From the NCBI GenBank assembly GCA_032139905.1, contig JAQJDB010000007.1, positions 558,001-622,000 of the forward strand: a stretch of 64,000 bases of DNA. The letters are read 5' to 3'. Origin of the DNA: Nitrospira sp. MA-1. Its GTDB lineage: Bacteria > Nitrospirota > Nitrospiria > Nitrospirales > UBA8639. Of this stretch, positions 9,805 through 19,441 are shown one piece after another. Numbering within the stretch: the first letter of the stretch is position 1; every line of letters starts with the position of its first letter. The translations under genes were made by a program, and so were the position numbers. Under the pieces are notes generated by a model. The model was given only the letters and a program-made list of their open reading frames with translations, was not told where the DNA came from and did not search any database.

Positions 9805-10446
9805 ATGATGCGGAAGGTTTCGAAAGTGTTTTCTTTGATTGGCTTGGTTCTGATCGTTGGTTTTGGGCTTGTTTCTGCTTCGTTTGCGGAAATGGCTAAA
9901 TGGAAACTGGATCATGACCATTCCAGGGTTGGATTTCAAGTTGCCCATATGGTGGTATCCAAAACCAATGGCAGGTTTACCGAGTATTCAGGAGTTGTGG
10001 AAATGGATCCGGAGGCCAAAGAATTTAAAACCATTGAAGCAGTCATCCAAACCGCCTCGGTCACGACCGACCATCAAAAACGTGATGAGCATTTACGAAG
10101 CCCGGACTTTTTTGATGTCGAGAAGTTTCCGACCATGACGTATGCCATGAAAAGTTATAAAAAATCCGGAGATGACTACACCGCCATCGGAGAGTTGACT
10201 CTGTTGGGAGTCACTAAAGAGATCACGTTAGTCGGAACGTTTAATGGGGTCGCGCAGGATCCTTGGGGCAATACACGGGCTGGTTTCACCGCTTCCGGAA
10301 CGGTAAACCGAAAAGATTTCGGTATGAAATTCAGCAAGTTATTGGATAGTGGAGGAATGCTTGTGGGTGATGAGGTCAAAATCATATTGGAAATTGAGGT
10401 GATCAAAGAAAAAACCGTCGAAAAAGTGAAACAAGAAAAAGAATAA
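9805..10446 (+). CDS. Periplasmic YceI family protein
   Basis: A 213-residue secreted lipocalin-like protein. YceI proteins bind isoprenoid-type lipids and are often linked with stress or quinone metabolism. ATG at 9805 follows a perfect AGGAGG. The first 24 residues after it form a signal peptide with a likely cleavage at ASFA. Family motifs include WKLDHDHSRVGFQVAH, KRDEHLRSPDFFDVEKFP and GELTLLGVTKEITL. The C-terminus is a charged Lys/Glu tail. The longer frame from 9733 has no signal peptide at its start and is rejected. Confidence 0.9.
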   Translation: MMRKVSKVFSLIGLVLIVGFGLVSASFAEMAKWKLDHDHSRVGFQVAHMVVSKTNGRFTEYSGVVEMDPEAKEFKTIEAVIQTASVTTDHQKRDEHLRSPDFFDVEKFPTMTYAMKSYKKSGDDYTAIGELTLLGVTKEITLVGTFNGVAQDPWGNTRAGFTASGTVNRKDFGMKFSKLLDSGGMLVGDEVKIILEIEVIKEKTVEKVKQEKE

Positions 10447-10660
10447 AAGGGCAGGGGGACATGTGTGGTAAATTTATGCATTTTCCCTTTCCATATAGCT
10501 GAGGAAATCCGAGCGGTGAAATCATGAAGGTAGGGTTGGGTGAGGCTTCATGGTAAGCCAATCGGCAACCTCAGAACATTTTCCCCAAAGGATTTGGCAA
10601 TGGCTATATCCTCACCCTAACAGAGGTCCTTCGTGGTAAAGCCTAGGATGACAGGCTATT

Positions 10661-12154
10661 TTAAGGATTGTCCGCTAACAGGGAAATCAGTGAGTAGAGA
10701 AATTTGGTAGCAATGGTCAAGTTTTCAGGTTGAATGGACTCTAGGGTATCAGAAGGTTGATGAAAATGGGGGTGTCTGCCACTGCTGACGACTGTGACGG
10801 TCGGCACCCCCGCCTCAAAAAATGGGACATGATCTCCCCCGGGAAAATATCCATACATTTGAATTGTGTCCTGTAATCCCGCCAGGTTGGCTGCTTGCTG
10901 AGCCATCGTCTTTTCCATTCGAGTGACTCCAACAGTCAGTTTTCTATCACCCGCTCCCAGATGATCGAGATTAATCATGGCGACTGTTCGATCCAATGGA
11001 AATGCCGGATGGCTGACATAGAGAGTCGATCCCAATAGGCCTCGTTCTTCTCCGTCAAAAGACACGAAGAGAATGGTTCGTTTGGGTGCGGTTGTGCTTT
11101 GGGAGAGCATTCTGGCCAGTTCCAACATCACGGCTGTCCCAGATGCATTGTCATCGGCTCCAGGAAAAAGCAGGCCGGTTTGTTGACCAAAGTGGTCGCG
11201 ATGTGCACCGATGAGAATGAGTTCGTTGCGTGGTTGCTGGTCCCGACCCGGTAATATCCCGATGACATTCGTTAGCGTTCCGGGCAGGCTGTGGCTTTCC
11301 CAGTGGAATTGCGCCAGAAGGGGGAGTGGTCTGCTATGAAATATCCCGATATCGTTGGCGGCTTGTTGCAGAGCTTCAAGGGAGGCATTTGCCGCGTTCA
11401 AGGTCTGATCAAGAATTTGCCCATGTATCCATGCCCCAGGAATGGGGCGGTTATCGGGTTTCTCTCCGTAGATGGCCAGAGGACCTTGTCCCAGACCTTT
11501 GCGGGCTTCATAACGACCAAGCAGTGGGCCGGTTGCCGTTAAATACCCTATCGCTCCTTTTTCTTTGGCAATTGCCGCTTTTTCTTCATGCGTGACCCAC
11601 TTGGGGTAGGTAGGGGGTTTACCCCGAAGAAATAGCACGATGCGATTGTCGACATTCATTCCCTGGTACTCATCTATTCCGCGGGCAGGGTCAACAATTC
11701 CGTATCCCACAAAGACAACTTTGCCTGTGGTTCTGGTGGAAGGAGAATCCAAGATTGGAAGAAACTCCTGCCCTGGGACAAGCGACATCGTCATTGACGA
11801 TTGGCTTGAGTCAACCAGAGAAAGGGTGATTGTCGCCGGCTCAAGCAATTGAACCGCTGTCAGGGACCGTTGTTGTAACCAACTGAAATCCTGTTCTTGT
11901 TCGGAGAAGTGGTTGCCCGGTTGTAAGCCGAGAGATTCGAATCGATCGACCAGATAATTGGCTGACTGTAAGCTACCATCCGTGCCGGCCTGCCGACCCT
12001 GATACGATGGATGACTCAGTTCGCGAATGTCCTGAATGATATTCCCAATATCCAAGGGAATGGATGGAGAAGAAGAGAATTGATTGTCAAAGCCCAAAGC
12101 CGGAGCCGTAAGGGCTAATCCAATCAAAATGTGGATAATGAGAAATCGTAACAA
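10661..12154 (-). CDS. Secreted M28 family zinc aminopeptidase
   Basis: A 497-residue metallopeptidase with an N-terminal signal peptide (hydrophobic residues 3-20). A PA-like insert (about 140-260) precedes the catalytic domain. The two-zinc site of family M28 is visible in order: GAHRDHFG (His, then Asp), GADDNASG, FDGEERGLLG, the Asp of MINLDHLG and a late His in HFHQPSD. All expected metal ligands are there, so it should be an active periplasmic or secreted aminopeptidase. It stands alone on the minus strand, about 110 bases before the haem-protein gene. Confidence 0.88.
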   Translation of the reverse strand: MLRFLIIHILIGLALTAPALGFDNQFSSSPSIPLDIGNIIQDIRELSHPSYQGRQAGTDGSLQSANYLVDRFESLGLQPGNHFSEQEQDFSWLQQRSLTAVQLLEPATITLSLVDSSQSSMTMSLVPGQEFLPILDSPSTRTTGKVVFVGYGIVDPARGIDEYQGMNVDNRIVLFLRGKPPTYPKWVTHEEKAAIAKEKGAIGYLTATGPLLGRYEARKGLGQGPLAIYGEKPDNRPIPGAWIHGQILDQTLNAANASLEALQQAANDIGIFHSRPLPLLAQFHWESHSLPGTLTNVIGILPGRDQQPRNELILIGAHRDHFGQQTGLLFPGADDNASGTAVMLELARMLSQSTTAPKRTILFVSFDGEERGLLGSTLYVSHPAFPLDRTVAMINLDHLGAGDRKLTVGVTRMEKTMAQQAANLAGLQDTIQMYGYFPGGDHVPFFEAGVPTVTVVSSGRHPHFHQPSDTLESIQPENLTIATKFLYSLISLLADNP

Positions 12155-12264
12155 GTTCCTACTTTTCTCCGGAATTTACGGGGGACTACACAATACGTGT
12201 AAAAGAGGTTCCGTCCAAATGGCTGTGTGGAATATGGACCCTGCTGCAGCACGTGTGCCGGACT

Positions 12265-12864
12265 TTAATCTTCTAAAGGAATGGTGATGACAATTGCCCC
12301 CATGACGTCGCCTTTGCTGAAGTCACGCTTGGGACTTAAGGGGTGAGCATTATGGCACGTCGTGCAGGTATCATTAATCGCTTTGTCGGCATAAATTGCC
12401 TGAAATAAGCGCTTTTTCCCGGTGGAAACAATTCCACGTTGGGGTGTATCGGAATTTAGCGAAAGTTGTTCCAAGGCCTTTCGTTCGAAATCCGTTGCAG
12501 GGCCATTCCTTCGATATATTGGCCACAGACTAATTAAACGAAATCGAATGCCGTGACCTGATTCCGCGACTAATTTACTGGAAATATGGAGGAACTGGGC
12601 AGGAAGGGGAATGGCATTTTTGTTTTCCCAATCTTCCCGCGCCACCACGACGCCTTGCTCCTGCATTCTCTTCACGATATGTGAAGTGTAGACATGGCGG
12701 TCCGCCTCCACGATGGCATGGATAAAGTCTGCCACTTTCTCCGGTGACAGATTTTTCATGGCGTTGGATTCACCTGCTTGCAAAAATGATGAAGAAAATA
12801 TTCCAATGAGGAGGGTCGAAAGAAAAACCATCGATAAACCGATGCTACTTCGTACGCTTGTCAT
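12265..12864 (-). CDS. Periplasmic DUF3365 (Tll0287-like) haem protein
   Basis: A 199-residue exported protein. An N-terminal signal peptide or anchor covers about residues 10-30. The body matches the Tll0287-like/DUF3365 fold, often found as the sensor part of kinases. One c-type haem motif, CTTCHNAH, lies near residue 168. The protein ends soon after, at GAIVITIPLED. Its start overlaps the end of the Cache-kinase gene by 4 bases (ATGA), so the two are translationally coupled. This suggests a redox or gas sensing role with that kinase. Confidence 0.8.
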   Translation of the reverse strand: MTSVRSSIGLSMVFLSTLLIGIFSSSFLQAGESNAMKNLSPEKVADFIHAIVEADRHVYTSHIVKRMQEQGVVVAREDWENKNAIPLPAQFLHISSKLVAESGHGIRFRLISLWPIYRRNGPATDFERKALEQLSLNSDTPQRGIVSTGKKRLFQAIYADKAINDTCTTCHNAHPLSPKRDFSKGDVMGAIVITIPLED

Positions 12865-15326
12865 GACGTCGAATTCCTTTCCTTTGCCAGGTGGGCATTC
12901 GAGACGGGTAAGGTAATTAAACAGGTCGTACCCCGGCCCTCTTCACTTTCCATTCGAATATGTCCGCCTAATTTATTGATAATCCGATAGGCAACGGTGA
13001 GTCCAAGGCCCGATCCTTCTCCCTGGCCTTTCGTGGTAAAAAAAGGATCAAAGACTCTTGGTAGATGCGTTGGAGGGATACCGCCGCCCGTGTCTTGAAT
13101 GCGGATTTCCAGTTCGTGTCCTGACGTTTCTGTTGAAATATCAAGCTTCCCACCTTGTTTCATCGATTGAAAAGCATTAGTGATAATGTTGGTAAAGGCT
13201 TGTCCGAGTTCCAGGGCTTTTCCTTGAATGGATGGGATGGACCCCAGGTGAGTCTGAATATTAACCGGGATTGATGGGAAGAGATCCTTGACCGTGGTCA
13301 GAGATTGTTCCAACAGTTCATTGAGGTTAATGAGCGATTGCCCTTCGGTCAATTTTTTCCCGGATTGACCGGTAAAGTCCCGAACAATGGAAGCCATACG
13401 TTTTCCATGTTGTACGATGCCCCTGGCATATTCTTTGATTTGTTCGGGATTAGTCTCTTCTTGTATTGCTTCGCCTAATCCAATGACTCCGACTAACGGA
13501 TTATTGAGCTCATGTCCAATCCCGGCGCTTAGAACCCCCAAGCTTGCCAATTTTTCCCCTTGGATGACCCTGTCCTGAAGAATGCTTTCCTCCGTTGTAT
13601 CTCGTAATACCAATCCGACACTCGGCCCCCTTCCCGGTCGGGCCTGGACACCAAACCACCGGTACCGGAACGTTCGCTGATTGATTCGAATTTCCTGGCG
13701 ATGCGTCCCTGTTTGGGTCCAATTGGTGGGAACCAAGGGGTCTTGCAACGAGGCGTTAGACGGATTGGTCTTTGTATTGTCTGAAGATGGAGGTTCCGTT
13801 ATTTGGACAGCGTGCATTTCCTGTTTAAGCCGGTCTTGTGTTGCGGGGTCCAATGAGAAAATTTGAAACAGTGGGGAACCGATCATCTCGCCATTGGCGA
13901 CGGCAAAGGCTTCTTTCGAGGCGTTATTTAAATATTCGATTTGTTCATCTGGTCCGACCATGAGGACCGGGTCAGGCACATTATCCAAAATTTTAATAGT
14001 CGACTCCTCAAGGTATTTTACTTCCTGGGTTTTCATCTCAACTTGGCTTTCCAATCCGGCGAACTGGGACATCAATTGTTGGTTCATGCGATTGACTTCA
14101 TCGGCCAATTCCTCAATTTCATCTCCGGTGGACAAAGTAAGGGGCTCGCGATATTCCCCCTTGCCGATTTGTTTGGCGGCTTCCTGAAGACGGCGAATGG
14201 GTGCGGCAATTCGACTAGCCGCGATATATCCCAACGTGACGAGCAACCCGACTCCCAGTAACCCAAAAGTCGCTATCCATTTAAAAAAATGCTCTATAGG
14301 GGCAAAGACCTCTTCAGATGATTGCCAGACAAACATATGCCAGGTCTGCCCGGTGGATATTTGAGTAATCTGACGAGTATTGCTCAGAGGGGCAAATCCG
14401 ATGATGGAAGTTGCAGTACCCCCATGCCCATCGCTTGGGGCTAGAGTCCATCCGGCATGCAGCGGGGTGACGAGGGGAATAAGCCGGGTGTCACTAATGG
14501 AAGTGCCCGTGGGAAGGATCGGGCAGCTCAAGACCACGCCACGGCTGTCAATGAGCATGACATGGCCGGTTTTACCAAATCGAATAATGTCGATTGAAGG
14601 AGCAAAGAACTCCTTGGCGTCATAAACACGGAGCAGGACGCCGATGGCTTCATACCGCAGGCTATCCATAATGGGGAGCGCAAGGGTAAATGTATAAACA
14701 CCCCGAAGGGAATCAAACGCCACCTGGCCGATATACGGTTGGCCGACGCCATTGTGAAATGCGCCTTTCCACCATGCTTCTTCCTGATGAAGGTAGGGAA
14801 TGTCGGAATCCAGGCTTGCAACGACCCGTCCCGCGCGATCGGTAATAAATAGGCCACGGGTGGCAGATCGGGTAATGACCGGAATCGGGTGGCCCGGGTC
14901 CATAAAGGTTCCCCCCACATGTTGTTGCAGAATCCCGGCAAACGGCCCTTTCAGAATTCTTTCAAGGAGGTCCGCCTCCTTGCTGTTCCAGGCTTCTTGT
15001 TCCTGTTTGAGGGTGAGAGCCAGCTCTTGAGGATTCAACTCACTGAGGGCATCGCGGGTGCGTTCGAGTTGTTCAATGATTTTGATATCAGTGGTCAGTA
15101 GGGCGGTGCGGGCGAGTTCATCAGCCATGACTAGATCAAGCTTTCTGGCTGTTTCGGTTGCGAGCGCTTCAAAGCTGGATCCATTAACCTCGCGAATTTC
15201 CTGGGTGCCCTGGTAGAAAGCCAGCACGAGTCCAATGACCAAAGGGAGGGCACCGACCAGCAACATGGACAGGACCAGTTTTTTGGTCAGTCCTTTTTTT
15301 CGTTTGGCGGGTTCAGGGCTTTTCAC
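12861..15326 (-). CDS. Membrane histidine kinase: Cache-HAMP-PAS-HisKA-HATPase
   Basis: An 821-residue sensor kinase. The first helix is at about 17-38, followed by a large periplasmic Cache-type domain, a second helix (FGLLGVGLLVTLGYIAAS), HAMP (RIAAPIRRLQEAAKQIGKG), PAS (ILDNVPDPVLMVGPDEQIEY), HisKA with the phospho-His at about 605 (GIGHELNNPL) and HATPase boxes DTGGGI and GEGSGLGL. The frame is open back to 15620, but GTG at 15326 is preferred. It gives a normal N-terminus and overlaps the preceding kinase gene by only 14 bases. It sits between the Rossmann-kinase gene and the haem-protein gene in one minus-strand run. Confidence 0.85.
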   Translation of the reverse strand: MKSPEPAKRKKGLTKKLVLSMLLVGALPLVIGLVLAFYQGTQEIREVNGSSFEALATETARKLDLVMADELARTALLTTDIKIIEQLERTRDALSELNPQELALTLKQEQEAWNSKEADLLERILKGPFAGILQQHVGGTFMDPGHPIPVITRSATRGLFITDRAGRVVASLDSDIPYLHQEEAWWKGAFHNGVGQPYIGQVAFDSLRGVYTFTLALPIMDSLRYEAIGVLLRVYDAKEFFAPSIDIIRFGKTGHVMLIDSRGVVLSCPILPTGTSISDTRLIPLVTPLHAGWTLAPSDGHGGTATSIIGFAPLSNTRQITQISTGQTWHMFVWQSSEEVFAPIEHFFKWIATFGLLGVGLLVTLGYIAASRIAAPIRRLQEAAKQIGKGEYREPLTLSTGDEIEELADEVNRMNQQLMSQFAGLESQVEMKTQEVKYLEESTIKILDNVPDPVLMVGPDEQIEYLNNASKEAFAVANGEMIGSPLFQIFSLDPATQDRLKQEMHAVQITEPPSSDNTKTNPSNASLQDPLVPTNWTQTGTHRQEIRINQRTFRYRWFGVQARPGRGPSVGLVLRDTTEESILQDRVIQGEKLASLGVLSAGIGHELNNPLVGVIGLGEAIQEETNPEQIKEYARGIVQHGKRMASIVRDFTGQSGKKLTEGQSLINLNELLEQSLTTVKDLFPSIPVNIQTHLGSIPSIQGKALELGQAFTNIITNAFQSMKQGGKLDISTETSGHELEIRIQDTGGGIPPTHLPRVFDPFFTTKGQGEGSGLGLTVAYRIINKLGGHIRMESEEGRGTTCLITLPVSNAHLAKERNSTS

Positions 15327-16374
15327 GAGACACCATATTTTCTGCAGGAGAAATGACGGGGAAGGACAAGCGGAACGTGGTGCCTTTCCCTGGTTCACTT
15401 TCGACTTCAAGGTCGCCATGGTACTTCTTGACAATCGTTTTAACGTTATACAGTCCGAGGCCTGTCCCTTGGCCCTTAGGTTTGGTTGAGAAGAAGGGAT
15501 TGAAAATTTTTTTGAGGTGTTCGGGGGAAATGCCACAGCCTGTATCGCTGATAGCAATCTGAACTGTTCCATTGTTATGTGAGGTGGTAATGGTGAGGCT
15601 GCCTTTTTCTTCCATGGCATGGATGGCGTTGGTAATCAGATTGATGAATACCTGGAGAATTTCTTCGGGTTTAGCCTGGACAGTCAAGCCGTTTTGGTAA
15701 TGTTTCTGAACCGTAATTTCTCGAAATTTTGTCGCAAACCTGGAAATGCTTAAGGCTTCATCCAGTCTTGCATGGAGGTCGATTTGTTCGAGTTCCTGAT
15801 GACTGGATGTGCGAACATAGTCCGTAATATTTCGTGAAATGGCTTGAATGCGTTGTGCCGCCTCATGGATGCTGGCGGCATGTTGTCGAATTCGATCGAG
15901 ATTGTTTTCCTCTTGAATTTCTTCGGCCATCGCCAAAATGACATACAGCGGGTTATTAATGTCATGGGCAATCCCTGAGGCAAAAGTTCCCATGCTGGCT
16001 AGTTTTTCCGAATGAAACAGTTGGGCTTGGATAAAGGTTTGATGTTGGATCAACTCTGAGAGAACTTTGGCGGCGGTTCCTCCGAGCACTTCAGCTCCGC
16101 TGTGTTTGTGCTCCGTAATGTATGAAGGAAGTATGGGATCGCCGGTCACGTCGATGATCAAATTCAACTTGTCTTCTTGAATAAGCTTCAGAGGGTGGGA
16201 GACAGTCGGGATATTGTGAAGTCTGGCCAATTGAAAGCCCAGGGCGTGAGGATTGGTGTCGGCAATGCCCAATAGGCGGATATGGGGTAAATTAAGAAAG
16301 GATTCCAACATGGCCGTTCCCCCTTTGCCGGCCCCGAGAATGGCAACGGTAATTGGAGGATCAACGGTTGACAT
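15313..16374 (-). CDS. Histidine kinase with N-terminal NAD(P)-binding Rossmann domain
   Basis: A 353-residue soluble kinase with an unusual architecture. Residues 8-105 look like a dehydrogenase-type Rossmann fold: glycine motif VAILGAGKGGTAMLE, acidic residue after strand 2 in LLGIADTN, and IIDVTGDP. HisKA follows (phospho-His about 137 in GIAHDINNPL), then HATPase with NLITNAIHAM, DTGCGI and GQGTGLGL. There is no membrane segment. The simplest reading is a kinase whose input domain binds NAD(P) or a similar nucleotide. It overlaps the next kinase gene, and a single-domain receiver gene lies upstream, suggesting a local phosphorelay. Confidence 0.85.
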   Translation of the reverse strand: MSTVDPPITVAILGAGKGGTAMLESFLNLPHIRLLGIADTNPHALGFQLARLHNIPTVSHPLKLIQEDKLNLIIDVTGDPILPSYITEHKHSGAEVLGGTAAKVLSELIQHQTFIQAQLFHSEKLASMGTFASGIAHDINNPLYVILAMAEEIQEENNLDRIRQHAASIHEAAQRIQAISRNITDYVRTSSHQELEQIDLHARLDEALSISRFATKFREITVQKHYQNGLTVQAKPEEILQVFINLITNAIHAMEEKGSLTITTSHNNGTVQIAISDTGCGISPEHLKKIFNPFFSTKPKGQGTGLGLYNVKTIVKKYHGDLEVESEPGKGTTFRLSFPVISPAENMVSREKP

Positions 16375-16582
16375 GGAATCCCTCCTTGATTGTGAGAGTC
16401 GAGAATGAGGTGAGGCTAGGGTCGAATGCGGAGCAAGAGATGTTTCTCCATGCTGAAAAGTCTATATGGTATAAAGCCCTATCCTGAGGATAGGGCCTTA
16501 TTTGATATACCATAGTCTTCTTCAAGGGGAATCATTCTCCCGTGAGAAGAACCTCGGAATCTGAACAGGCAGTCCCGTCAGA

Positions 16583-17014
16583 TTACAAGCGATTGAGATC
16601 TCGTTTTTCCATGGCAGTGGCCACGGATTTAATTAATTTTTCCTTTTCAACCGGTTTGACGAGATAATCCACGATCCCTTGCTTCAGAAACCCCGTGGCC
16701 ATTTCCATGTCCGGGAATCCCGTGAGTACGATGAGTGGAACGCGCGGGTATTGTTGCTGAAAGTAGTTAATGGCTTCCACGCCGTTGATTTTCGGCATGC
16801 GAATATCGGAAATGATGACGTCCAACATTAAGGGGTTTTCGCCTTTCTGCACTTCCTGAATTGCCTTTTCCCCATCCTCAGCCTCAATGACATCATATCC
16901 GGCCTTTTCGAGAGTCATCCGTACAACTTTTCGGACATCGGGCTCATCGTCCACGACCAGAACCAGGCCGTTGGTTTTGTGTCCGCCAAACATTGCTGCA
17001 GTTGTTTCCGCCAT
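16583..17014 (-). CDS. Stand-alone response regulator receiver protein
   Basis: A 143-residue CheY-like protein. The acidic pair is in VVDDEPD, the phosphoacceptor Asp in IISDIRMPKING, the switch Thr in IVLTGFP and the Lys in LVKPVEKEKL. No output domain is present. It lies 208 bases upstream of the two kinase genes on the same strand and is the obvious phosphorylation partner. It may relay to a diguanylate cyclase, a transcription factor or a flagellar target encoded elsewhere. Confidence 0.85.
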   Translation of the reverse strand: MAETTAAMFGGHKTNGLVLVVDDEPDVRKVVRMTLEKAGYDVIEAEDGEKAIQEVQKGENPLMLDVIISDIRMPKINGVEAINYFQQQYPRVPLIVLTGFPDMEMATGFLKQGIVDYLVKPVEKEKLIKSVATAMEKRDLNRL

Positions 17015-17376
17015 AATGCATCTCCTTAGGTTGTGAGGTTGAAAACTCGAATGGGTATCCCACCAAGTATGGTCAAGAACATTTTTAATGTCTCTAGCTC
17101 TCCGCCTCCATTATGGAAATATTCTAGCTTAATCAATTGAATAATAAAAAGAGGAAATGTTCCTTCTCCTGACCAAAGGCAATGGATTGAGAGGTCATGG
17201 AGTCCTTTTAACTGTGCCCATTCCGGCCGAAGGATGAAACTATTAGCCCGGTATGGCCCATGGGTAGGCTCCTAATGCCCGTTGATACTGCATTTGCATT
17301 TTTGAACGTATCAGCGGTCGCCAATAGATCGCGGGCTGGAGGGTTGACGGAAAATCATGTGGGTTCAAGAGTGTGG
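17015..17376. other. Intergenic region
   Basis: About 360 bases downstream of the cyclase remnant and upstream of the receiver gene on the minus strand. It should hold the promoter of the signalling cluster. No further coding or repeat signal is recognisable. Confidence 0.4.
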
Positions 17377-17853
17377 TTACTTTGTAGTCAAGATGATCGT
17401 TCCCTGCCAATCCGGGGACGGAGGATGGTTTCGATAATGACTGCATAGGCTCAAGTAAAAATGACTGGGCCCATCTCTCCCCCGAAGTTGCAAGCATGTT
17501 CGAAACGATTCCTCGGCTTGGTCCCAGCGCCGGGTATAAAAACATCCTACTCCGTGTAAAAATTTTTGAATTGCTTTCCGGCAAATCTCATCCACTTCGG
17601 ATTCCCGACCCAGAAGTTCATAAACCACCACCGGCCTGGTTTTCCCAATTAATTGAAAACTCCCTATCATTCGGGAGAAGATATCAGGTAAGTCTTTTGC
17701 GACGAGTTGAGTAGCCAGGAGCCGAGTGCCCAGCCTTTTATTGAGGTTTTCAATCCGGGAGGGGGTGTTGACGATATCGTCTACGGGGGTATAGGTGTAA
17801 AACTCCCCCGCCCCAACGGTTCCCGTAAACATTGGTCCACCGCTTATTCCCAT
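17377..17853 (-). pseudogene. C-terminal remnant of a class III adenylate/guanylate cyclase
   Basis: The frame carries only the last part of a class III nucleotide cyclase. The core motif GISGGPMFTGTVG, then the substrate-binding strand with DIVNTPSRIENLNKRLG, is followed by a TPR-like tail ending PPSPDWQGTIILTTK, a typical natural end of CHASE2-type cyclases. Everything upstream (sensor, membrane helices, metal-binding aspartates) is missing. The frame begins exactly where IS30-like sequence ends. The remnant cannot be catalytic. Confidence 0.75.
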
Positions 17854-18075
17854 TCTGGTGGGGGGAAGACGGCATTGGGCCTGGTCTGGCGACGGTGAAC
17901 CGCCAACTGGTGGGTCTGTAAGGGCCGATAGCCTCGCAAGCCTTTGGTGCGCCGCACCTCACGGCTGATCGTGGACTTATGGACTCCCACAACCGCAGCA
18001 ATGTTGGTTTGGCGATGGGAAAAGCCACGATCCTACTGCAGGTTGCCTTCTATCCACCATGGTAGAATTGCACTT
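17844..18075 (-). mobile_element. IS30-family transposase N-terminal remnant
   Basis: Minus-strand translation of this stretch gives the IS30 helix-turn-helix segment: GFSHRQTNIAAVVGVHKSTI, then SREVRRTKGLRGYRP and THQLAVHRRQTRP. A TAG stop interrupts the frame just before GFSHRQ, and the frame ends at 17844, so the catalytic DDE domain is absent. It is a decayed fragment joined to the cyclase remnant, and probably marks the event that removed the front of that gene. The family call is by motif recognition. Confidence 0.75.
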
Positions 18076-18274
18076 ACGAGTTGAATTCATGTCACATTTT
18101 TGTGCGAACACGAGCGGAAGGAGGCCAAAATAATAAGGAAGGAGGTATGTTAGAAAAAAGCATGAATGGTGTCCGCCAGGTAGTCGAGAGGGCAAAGGAC
18201 GCTGATCTCTGGGGGAAAAGGGACACTTTCCAGGTTGGCGAACTACAGGATTCCAGACACTGAGAAAATGAAAA

Positions 18275-19441
18275 CTATGTTGGCGATGGAGAAGAAGGCG
18301 ACCGGGAGCGGGGAGGCATGAAAGATTCCGGTGTGCCGAATGGCAGACTTTCGATATAAATGGAACTCGATGGAAACGCAAAGCTGGCCTTCTCGCCCTC
18401 GACGGTTTCCTTGATTTTGTATGCCAAGCGTTCTTTGGCTTCCAACCACTCACCCCACACAATGGTCTTCGTAAAACAATACAGCATAATGTCAATGCTC
18501 GAGTTGCCGAATGAATCCAAAAAAATAAAGGTTTTGGTCTTTTCCGGATTGGTTTCAAAGTCACCACATTCGTAAATATAGGTCGAAATGCCATGGATGA
18601 TGTTCCGAATTTGATCATGAGTCGAACGATACTCGATCCCGATCTTCCAATAAATTCTCCGGTTCGTCATGCGGGAGTAATTGATTAATGCTTCATTGGC
18701 CAATTTGGAATTAGGGATGGTAACCAGAGCCTTATCAAATTGACGGACCTTTGTCGCACGAAATCCGATATCCTCTACCGTGCCTTCCACATCAGGCGTT
18801 TTAATCCAATTACCTTTTTCAAAAACCCGATCCATGAAAATTGTGAGTCCGGCAAACATATTCTTAATGAAATCCTGTGCCCCAAGGGCGACCGCCATGC
18901 CGACCAGTCCTAAGCTACCAAGGACCGCCGCGACATTGAATCCCCATTCTTGAAATACGGCGGCCACACCTAAGCAGACCACGATGAATTTTGAAACTTT
19001 GAGGAAAAAGCCTTTGATGGTTTCATGCATGGTTTGGTTGCCGAAGAACGTGATGAACCGATCTAGCAGGATGGAAAGCGGATCAAGTATTCGAAAAATA
19101 GACCAGAAAATTGTGAAGGCAATCAAAGATCTGATGATTTGTCCAAAGACCGCATTTAACGGGGGAGACAAGGACACGACCTGTCCTGAAATATAGAGTC
19201 CGATAATCACAAAGGTAAATTCAAGGGGGCGCTCAATGGCGTCCAGAATTCGGGCATCCGTATCCGTTTGAGTTCGTGTCGCGAGCTTTTTGAAGACATG
19301 TGACAGAAAGCGAAACACAATTCGTCTGGCAAACAAGAACATCAGAAAGATGCTTAAGGCTAAGAAAATGTCACCCAAGCTGGTATTCAAAATGCCGATG
19401 TGCCATACGATAAGAAATTCCTGCCAAAAATCTTGGAGCAT
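18275..19441 (-). CDS. MscS family mechanosensitive channel
   Basis: A 388-residue inner-membrane channel that releases solutes under osmotic downshock. Several hydrophobic helices occupy about residues 20-190. The pore-lining TM3 region is seen as VLGSLGLVGMAVALGAQDFI, followed by the beta domain (GNWIKTPDVEGTVEDIGFRAT and IPNSKLANEALINYSR) and a soluble C-terminal domain. Length and motif order fit the mid-size MscS/YnaI type. A Ser/Pro-rich tail ends the protein. It is preceded and followed by non-coding DNA, so it is probably monocistronic. Confidence 0.9.
   Translation of the reverse strand: MLQDFWQEFLIVWHIGILNTSLGDIFLALSIFLMFLFARRIVFRFLSHVFKKLATRTQTDTDARILDAIERPLEFTFVIIGLYISGQVVSLSPPLNAVFGQIIRSLIAFTIFWSIFRILDPLSILLDRFITFFGNQTMHETIKGFFLKVSKFIVVCLGVAAVFQEWGFNVAAVLGSLGLVGMAVALGAQDFIKNMFAGLTIFMDRVFEKGNWIKTPDVEGTVEDIGFRATKVRQFDKALVTIPNSKLANEALINYSRMTNRRIYWKIGIEYRSTHDQIRNIIHGISTYIYECGDFETNPEKTKTFIFLDSFGNSSIDIMLYCFTKTIVWGEWLEAKERLAYKIKETVEGEKASFAFPSSSIYIESLPFGTPESFMPPRSRSPSSPSPT

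Noticed and set aside
18147-18263. Short plus-strand frame after AAGGAGG
   Set aside because: The ribosome binding site is only about two bases from the ATG, and the 38-residue product matches nothing known to me.
17977-18618. A 213-residue minus-strand frame
   Set aside because: It overlaps the end of the MscS gene and IS30 sequence in a different frame; composition is not protein-like.
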